A DNA stretch of 64,000 nt from Labrenzia sp. THAF82 (GTDB taxonomy: Bacteria; Pseudomonadota; Alphaproteobacteria; Rhizobiales; Stappiaceae). The notes beneath the pieces are model-generated. The model worked only from the letters and a program-made list of their open reading frames with translations, ran no database searches and was not told the origin of the DNA. The stretch spans positions 1,578,501-1,642,500 of the forward strand of contig NZ_CP045354.1 of assembly GCF_009363435.1 (NCBI RefSeq). Direction: 5' to 3'. Positions 63,201-64,000 of this stretch are shown one piece after another (position 1 is the first letter of the stretch; each line of letters opens with the position of its first letter). The translations under genes and the position numbers were made by a program.

Positions 63201-64000
63201 ATAGGTGTCATTCTTGTTGCCGCCGGAGAGGTAGTCGTCGCCAGCCCCACCATCGAGAATATCATCACGGGTGAAGCCATAGATCGTGTCGTCGCCGTCG
63301 GTCTTTGCGTCGGCGATCAGTTTGGCCATGATATGTTCGTTGTCGAAGCCTTGGCTTTCGCCATTGCCGTTCTCGAACTGGAAATACTCAATCCGGTCGA
63401 ACCAGAATTCTCCGCCAAGCGCGGTGACACCGAAGAACTGACCGTTGATCGTCAGGCTGTCGCCACTGGTCGTGTTGATGACAAGGGTGTTGCTGTCGCC
63501 ATCACGGTAAAAGGAGAGATCTGCGTATGACAGATCGGCACCGAAGATAACAATGTCTTCTCCGCGTGAGAGTACATCAACCTGTGCGTCATGGATTGTA
63601 TCGTGGCCATATCCGACGTTGAACAGATAGATATCCGTGTTGTCACCACCCTGCAAAAAGTCGTTGCCGGCACCGCCATCCATCAGATCGGCATGATCGG
63701 TTCCGATCAGGGTGTCATCGCTGTCGAGGGGGTTTGAGATGGCTGTTGCGATTTCGCCCATGCCCCAGACTTCGCCATTGGCGAAGACGATTTCCTCAAT
63801 CCCCTGAAACGGCCCAACAACGCCACCGAAGAGTGAATACTGCATGTCATGGAACTGGCCAACGACACGCACGCTGTCTCCAGTATCCGTGACGGTCAGG
63901 ATGAGGTCCTTGCCATCACGTGCGGCGGTAATTTGATCGGATGTCAGGTGGGCAAAGCGGATTGTGTCGAAATTGTCGGCGCTCTGCTCAAGATCGTTGA
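57261..64000 (-). CDS. Giant RTX-type repeat protein, C-terminal part (start outside window)
   Basis: At least 2,245 residues; the frame stays open to base 64000 and the first visible residues already belong to a repeat, so the GTG at 63872 is not the start. The protein is built from about 14 modules, each with Ca-binding glycine-rich nonapeptides (GGxGxDxhx type, e.g. GGAGNDYLNGGDGDDTYHFGFGYGQD) followed by a haemolysin-related beta region of about 90-100 residues. One module boundary contains a cadherin/Ig-like insert (about 60000-60340). The C terminus, IDTIVDFVAGTGTDDVVQFE to the hydrophobic ending DDFQFV, is a type I secretion signal. Function (adhesin, S-layer-like or enzyme) depends on the missing N terminus. 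No secretion genes are in the window. Confidence 0.9.
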   Translation of the reverse strand, partial: NDLEQSADNFDTIRFAHLTSDQITAARDGKDLILTVTDTGDSVRVVGQFHDMQYSLFGGVVGPFQGIEEIVFANGEVWGMGEIATAISNPLDSDDTLIGTDHADLMDGGAGNDFLQGGDNTDIYLFNVGYGHDTIHDAQVDVLSRGEDIVIFGADLSYADLSFYRDGDSNTLVINTTSGDSLTINGQFFGVTALGGEFWFDRIEYFQFENGNGESQGFDNEHIMAKLIADAKTDGDDTIYGFTRDDILDGGAGDDYLSGGNKNDTYVFGFGYGSDVFDEGTSLDLNFETIDKVKFGEGVTESDVTLEREGDSADLTVKLSDGSQFKILRQFLGDNIAGNHYFAIETFEFEDGTVWDQEYIYNHFLQSTNGDDTINGFWRNDVLDGGAGNDYLNGGDGDDTYHFGFGYGQDVVYDKFLSVFSNENDKLLFGAGVTANDVTWSRNGTSNDLIATLSDGSQLTIQSQFLYNNFGHRYFDIEHFEFADGSTISIGEIQQQLIAGTDGDDTLYGFASEDVFDGGLGNDTYYGGEYSDTYHFGIGYGHDRIFDEQVSIFIDNTDKIVFGAGISTSDVSISWTDDHYLDLTLSLNANDSITVVGYRGLAPFDFNVVEEFHFQDGTVWETDDLIAHYLQGVSTSGDDLISGFTLDDTIDAGAGDDTVYGRYGSDTIRGGLGDDNLNGGKHSDTYIYELGDGADTIAETTNNGASDKLLLGAGILTSEVTVSRSPQVLNEVILTFIDGGSVTLKHQSVDWFDSGVELIEFADGTIWTSEDLARILAENAWTDGDDTIDGYTNSNDYLFAGAGNDTVFGYSGEDILTGGLGNDTLDGGKDSDVYRYDLGDGADTIIETYNNGTADRLVLGQGILPGEVTLVRGTSDLNEVTLSFTDGGSVLLKHQLGEFFNSGVEEVQFADGTIWTRADLRSMILAQETTNGDDVINGFGVVDTINAGAGNDTVDAGGADDILTGGLGNDVLNGGDGSDTFVYNLGDGDDIIHELFNNGATDKLVLGDGIVAGEVTLTRGVSELNDVILGFVDGGSVHLKDQLDDYFDTGVEQIEFSDGTIWTRSDLRLQLLAQAETSGDDIIHGFNVDDVIDAGAGNDSIKGASGEDIITGGLGDDLLEGGKGSDVYHYSLGDGSDTITEGYNQGSADRLVFGAGITLQSVKIVRPGAGAQDALLLLSDGSIITLTEQFLASSEKGIEAIEFQDGTVWSQTDIETTAIINAKPQAEADTFDLLHDGSSAIELQAADILANDIDDGVLTIISATIDGNGTVELLPSGNLSLLPDEGFEGDIVISYVVSDGDFTSSNTITVSLSSFDDPATDDTVTGTSGSDTLEGFRGDDTLSGGGGNDTLIGGLDNDTLHGNADSDTYVFTRGDGVDTIDDNGYRSTDKLVLHGYTPGEVIVSRDGISDTAILTFVGTSDQITLIDTLDGSYQDEIEQIVFDDGTVWTMDDLRASVLTPVQTDGDDFVHGFGSTDEVIDGGLGDDVIEADGGNDTLIGGLGNDTLRGEGGSDTYVFTRGDGVDTIDDNGYRSTDKLVLHGYTPGEVIVSRDGISDTAILTFVGTSDQITLIDTLDGSYQDEIEQIVFDDGTVWTMDDLRASVLTPVQTDGDDFVHGFGSTGEVIDGGLGDDVIEADGGNDTLIGGLGNDTLRGEGGSDTYIFTRGDGVDTIEDNGYLSTDRLLIHGYSPDEVTITVESSTDSAILTFEGTSDRITIVNTLGGSGQDQIEEIVFDDGTIWTPAYLNGNAAPDPIQGTHGADILQGSNEADTFIGGLGDDSLYGKQGSDTYRYGLGDGSDFIDDEDGSTQSIDTLVLEGIDSTEVELSRSGVDAVLTVLANGETITFDEQFYDNRHFGIDRIIFADSVVWDRADIQSNIWYRGTGGADSLHGTSAGEHIAGGLGNDNLFGREGGDTYHYALGDGTDYIDDEDGSTDAVDILRLKDINSFDVELSRSGVHAVLTILPTGDTITFDEQFYDSRHFGIDQVVFADNVIWDRADIQSKSWIRGTDGDDTVQGTGSADQISGGLGSDSLFGNSGSDIYHYFLGDGSDFIDDEDGSTASVDVLQLWDINSFDVEMTRSGVDAILTILATGDTITFDEQFYDSRHFGIEQISFADAVTWNRSEIQSNSWFRGTANAEALNGTAADEYFHGGSGSDILNGGAGFDTFVFRFGETGIDTIVDFVAGTGTDDVVQFEFALFSDLAGVLAASTDDGVDTTIQVDANASIILNNVLVSELHQDDFQFV
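58983..59897. repeat. 438-base near-identical direct repeat inside the RTX gene
   Basis: Two consecutive 438-base units (58983-59420 and 59421-59858) differ by only a few bases, and the first 39 bases recur again at 59859-59897. Each unit encodes 146 residues, exactly one RTX module. The translated copies differ at only one or two residues. Confidence 0.9.
59990..60345 (-). other. Cadherin/Ig-like insert region in the RTX protein
   Basis: Encodes NAKPQAEADTFDLLHDGSSAIELQAADILANDIDDGVLTIISA and then EGFEGDIVISYVVSDGDFTSSNTITVSLSS. The pattern 'D-x-F-x-L ... A-x-D-I-L-A-N-D ... F-x-G-D-x-x-I-S-Y-x-V-S-D-G' is the cadherin-like/tandem-95-type domain found in large adhesins. It sits between the eighth and ninth RTX modules. 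Confidence 0.75.

Noticed and set aside
63872..63874. GTG as start codon of the RTX gene
   Set aside because: The frame remains open to the window edge and the upstream residues (DNFDTIRFAHLTSDQITAARD) continue the same repeat pattern.

Overview
The window looks like chromosomal DNA of a metabolically versatile marine or soil alphaproteobacterium. The mix fits Hyphomicrobiales of the Roseibium/Labrenzia (Stappiaceae) type: many ABC and TRAP uptake systems, rhizobial-style polyol and inositol catabolism, a haem importer and a giant RTX protein. This placement is inferred from gene content and style, not from a marker gene. I see no tRNA, rRNA, CRISPR array, insertion sequence or phage gene.

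Layout. 1-2886 (+): haem importer hmuTUV, with hmuT cut by the window edge. 2890-10468 (-): sorbitol/mannitol operon, with a LacI regulator, binding protein, two permeases, ATPase, sorbitol dehydrogenase and mannitol dehydrogenase. 10733-16972 (-): a tight five-gene operon of mostly unrecognised proteins around an AAA+ ATPase, with a long coiled-coil protein, a protein with an Asp/Glu tail and a DUF1523-like membrane protein. This is the best candidate for an undescribed system. 17297-25861 (+): LacI regulator, a carbohydrate ABC importer with an extra 62-residue membrane protein and two ATPases, and a DhaK-DhaL ketose kinase. 26274-34132 (+): a TRAP transporter plus a hydroxycinnamate (ferulate/p-coumarate type) CoA-dependent beta-oxidative route and its MarR regulator. 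34304-39014 (+): LysR regulator, DUF1445 putative hydro-lyase/cyclase and a second TRAP transporter. 39158-41677 (+): an exported caspase-fold protein with Sel1 repeats and an exported protein of unknown function. 41819-53976: a complete-looking myo-inositol locus (ABC importer, LacI regulator, two Gfo/Idh dehydrogenases, iolE, iolD, iolC, iolB, iolJ) except that iolA is not here. 53983-56884 (-): a small hypothetical protein and an FAD/GcvT-type amine demethylase-like oxidoreductase. 57261-64000 (-): the C-terminal 2,245 or so residues of a giant RTX protein whose start lies outside the window.

Regulation can be read in several places because regulator and target promoters share palindromes. 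TTGCAA-N4-TTGCAA lies in both divergent promoters of the inositol locus. TGACGTATGTCA-like sites lie before the second LacI gene and its binding-protein gene. TTTnCGCGnGnAAA-like sites lie before the first LacI gene and the sorbitol binding-protein gene. A shared 18-mer precedes the first TRAP operon and the hydroxycinnamate operon. Hairpins follow the binding-protein gene in four transporter operons, which would favour high binding-protein expression.

The metabolic genes form self-contained import-plus-catabolism modules: polyols to ketoses, an unknown sugar or polyol with phosphorylation by the ketose kinase, aromatic acids to CoA esters with side-chain shortening, and inositol to central metabolites.
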